Shown here: one piece after another, positions 33,618 through 34,319 of the stretch
Layout: the number at the start of each line of letters is the position of its first letter
Position numbering within the stretch: the stretch's first letter is position 1
NCBI GenBank assembly: GCA_002437285.1
Contig: DJOV01000039.1
Span: 1-34,319, forward strand
Direction of reading: 5' to 3'
DNA: 34,319 nucleotides
DNA from: Prevotella sp. UBA6429
Lineage (GTDB): Bacteria > Bacteroidota > Bacteroidia > Bacteroidales > Bacteroidaceae
Notes under the pieces: model-generated
The model's database searches: none
Seen by the model: only the letters and a program-made list of their open reading frames with translations
What the model was told of the DNA's origin: nothing
Position numbers and translations under genes: made by a program

Positions 33618-34039
33618 GGCTTCTTGGCACACTGCGGGCAGAGGCCCTTGATCATGTAGTTCACCGTGTGCGTCTCATAGCCGGAAGGCATGTCCACCAT
33701 GGGGATGGGGGTGTCATGGAAGCAGAAGATGCGGTGGCAGCGCTCACAAAAGAAGTGCACGTGCATGTCATCGTCTTCGTCGCTGTCGCCATGACTGAGG
33801 CAGAGCTCATACTTCACGCCGCCGTCGCCGTCCTCGAGCTGGTGCACCAGGTGGTGCTCGCGGAAGATGACCAGGGCGCGGAAGACACCGCTCTTGTCAA
33901 TGGTGACGATGCGCTCCTCGAGCTCCGAGAGTGAGGCGGGATGGTCATTGGCCGCCAGGGCTTTCACCACCACGATGCGATTGGCCGTGGGCTTGATGCC
34001 ATGACGCTCCAGCAGTTTTACGCAGGTAGTTTCGTCCAT
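33614..34039 (-). CDS. Fur family metal-responsive repressor
   Basis: This 141-residue DNA-binding protein begins with a winged-helix domain (GIKPTANRIVVVKAL). The middle HVHFFCERCHRIFCFHD segment contains metal-binding His and the first Cys pair (CERC); the second Cys pair is CPQC near the end, forming the structural zinc site. The His-rich first site is only partly conserved, so Fur, Zur and PerR roles cannot be separated. It leads a two-gene operon with mutY and has its own promoter. Linking metal or oxidative stress sensing to 8-oxoguanine repair is inference. Confidence 0.88.
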   Translation of the reverse strand: MDETTCVKLLERHGIKPTANRIVVVKALAANDHPASLSELEERIVTIDKSGVFRALVIFREHHLVHQLEDGDGGVKYELCLSHGDSDEDDDMHVHFFCERCHRIFCFHDTPIPMVDMPSGYETHTVNYMIKGLCPQCAKKP

Positions 34040-34067
34040 TTCGTTGTTTAGTCTAATCGTCTGTACG

Positions 34068-34099
34068 CAAAGGTAAGCATATCTGTCGGGATGGACAAG
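34068..34099 (-). promoter_or_regulatory. fur-mutY promoter
   Basis: On the minus strand CTTG (34096-34099), 20 bp, then TACCTTTG (34068-34075) gives a near-complete consensus and a leader of about 22 nt before the start at 34039. Confidence 0.65.
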
Positions 34100-34204
34100 A
34101 AAAACGGTTGGAGAAAGGTGCTCTTTTTGTCCATTTGTGTGATGAGGAGCGGTAGCAGAGTGTGTGGCCTGGCTATTCAGGCAAGTGTCCCGACTGATTC
34201 ACTT

Positions 34205-34294
34205 GTCATGATTTTTGGTGCAAAAGTTTGTCGCGGGAAGCATGTGAAATAGAACGCGAAAATCGCGTTTTTTGTCCATCGCGCCGCGATTTGC
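34205..34294 (-). repeat. Right copy of the 90-bp inverted repeat
   Basis: The reverse complement of this segment matches bases 1-90 at about 83 of 90 positions. It lies upstream of the fur gene with the ATCATGAC end facing that gene, the same placement the left copy has relative to the PurF-like gene. The remainder of 34100-34319 holds no supported gene. Confidence 0.85.
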
Positions 34295-34300
34295 ATGGGG

Positions 34301-34308
34301 TAATTTTG
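34301..34308 (+). promoter_or_regulatory. Possible -7 box of a gene beyond the window
   Basis: TAATTTTG lies just outside the 90-bp repeat on the plus strand. The gene it would serve is outside the window. Confidence 0.3.
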
Positions 34309-34319
34309 CGATAAAGGGT

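Noticed and set aside
1..34319. Composite transposon or prophage bounded by the 90-bp repeats
   Set aside because: The content is mostly housekeeping genes, with no transposase, integrase or phage gene.
1..34319. CRISPR array
   Set aside because: No regularly spaced repeats with unique spacers; the only tandem array (6867-6934) has adjacent units without spacers.

Overview
The window looks like chromosomal DNA from a GC-rich member of the Bacteroidales, most likely Prevotellaceae. Evidence: a DUF4290 gene, the gene order tsaB-DUF4290-murA-rimM-dxr-rseP, the Cys-free PurF-like protein, a GxxExxY protein, Bacteroidetes-type promoters (-7 box TAnnTTTG, in the best cases with TTTG about 20 bp upstream), almost no Shine-Dalgarno sequences, and a type IX-like C-terminal tail on a secreted glycosidase. 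The genus is inferred from gene content alone; no 16S gene is present.

Layout. 1-2456: one arm of a 90-bp repeat, a PurF-like amidotransferase gene, then a 756-bp AT-rich cassette with a GxxExxY (PD-(D/E)XK nuclease-fold) gene between two 100-bp inverted repeats. 2487-6621: convergent rhamnogalacturonan lyase (PL11) and GH51 alpha-L-arabinofuranosidase genes separated by a perfect palindromic terminator. 6622-8009: HIT protein and greA, with tandem repeats, a terminator and a possible attenuator in the greA leader. 8122-15122: seven minus-strand genes, tsaB-DUF4290-murA-rimM-dxr-rseP plus a secreted GH43. 15214-17389: yicC-gmk-nadD, divergent from tsaB. 17552-22343: a GH43 gene and a divergent 1203-residue protein with two GH43 domains. 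22451-26395: ogt and a Dna2-like nuclease-helicase, probably an operon. 26410-28250: an AT-rich island with a frameshifted lipoprotein gene and a small membrane protein gene. 28253-34039: a nucleoside deaminase, an esterase/HAD fusion, tRNA-Val(GAC), metG, and a fur-mutY pair. 34205-34294: the inverted partner of the repeat at the window start.

How the genes fit together. PL11, GH51 and the GH43 proteins all carry signal peptides and fit degradation of pectin side chains, arabinan and arabinogalactan. No SusC/SusD pair, HTCS or other PUL regulator is in the window, so these are scattered CAZymes rather than a classical polysaccharide utilisation locus. Most other genes are housekeeping: purine and guanylate supply (PurF-like, gmk), NAD (nadD), isoprenoids (dxr), peptidoglycan (murA), ribosome and tRNA maturation (rimM, tsaB), translation (metG, tRNA), transcript elongation (greA), envelope stress (rseP) and DNA repair (ogt, mutY, helicase-nuclease).

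The features most worth following up are the inverted-repeat-bounded GxxExxY cassette, the inverted 90-bp repeats at the two ends of the window, the terminator-like hairpin inside the greA leader, the frameshifted glycine/alanine-zipper lipoprotein in the AT-rich island, and the esterase/HAD fusion.
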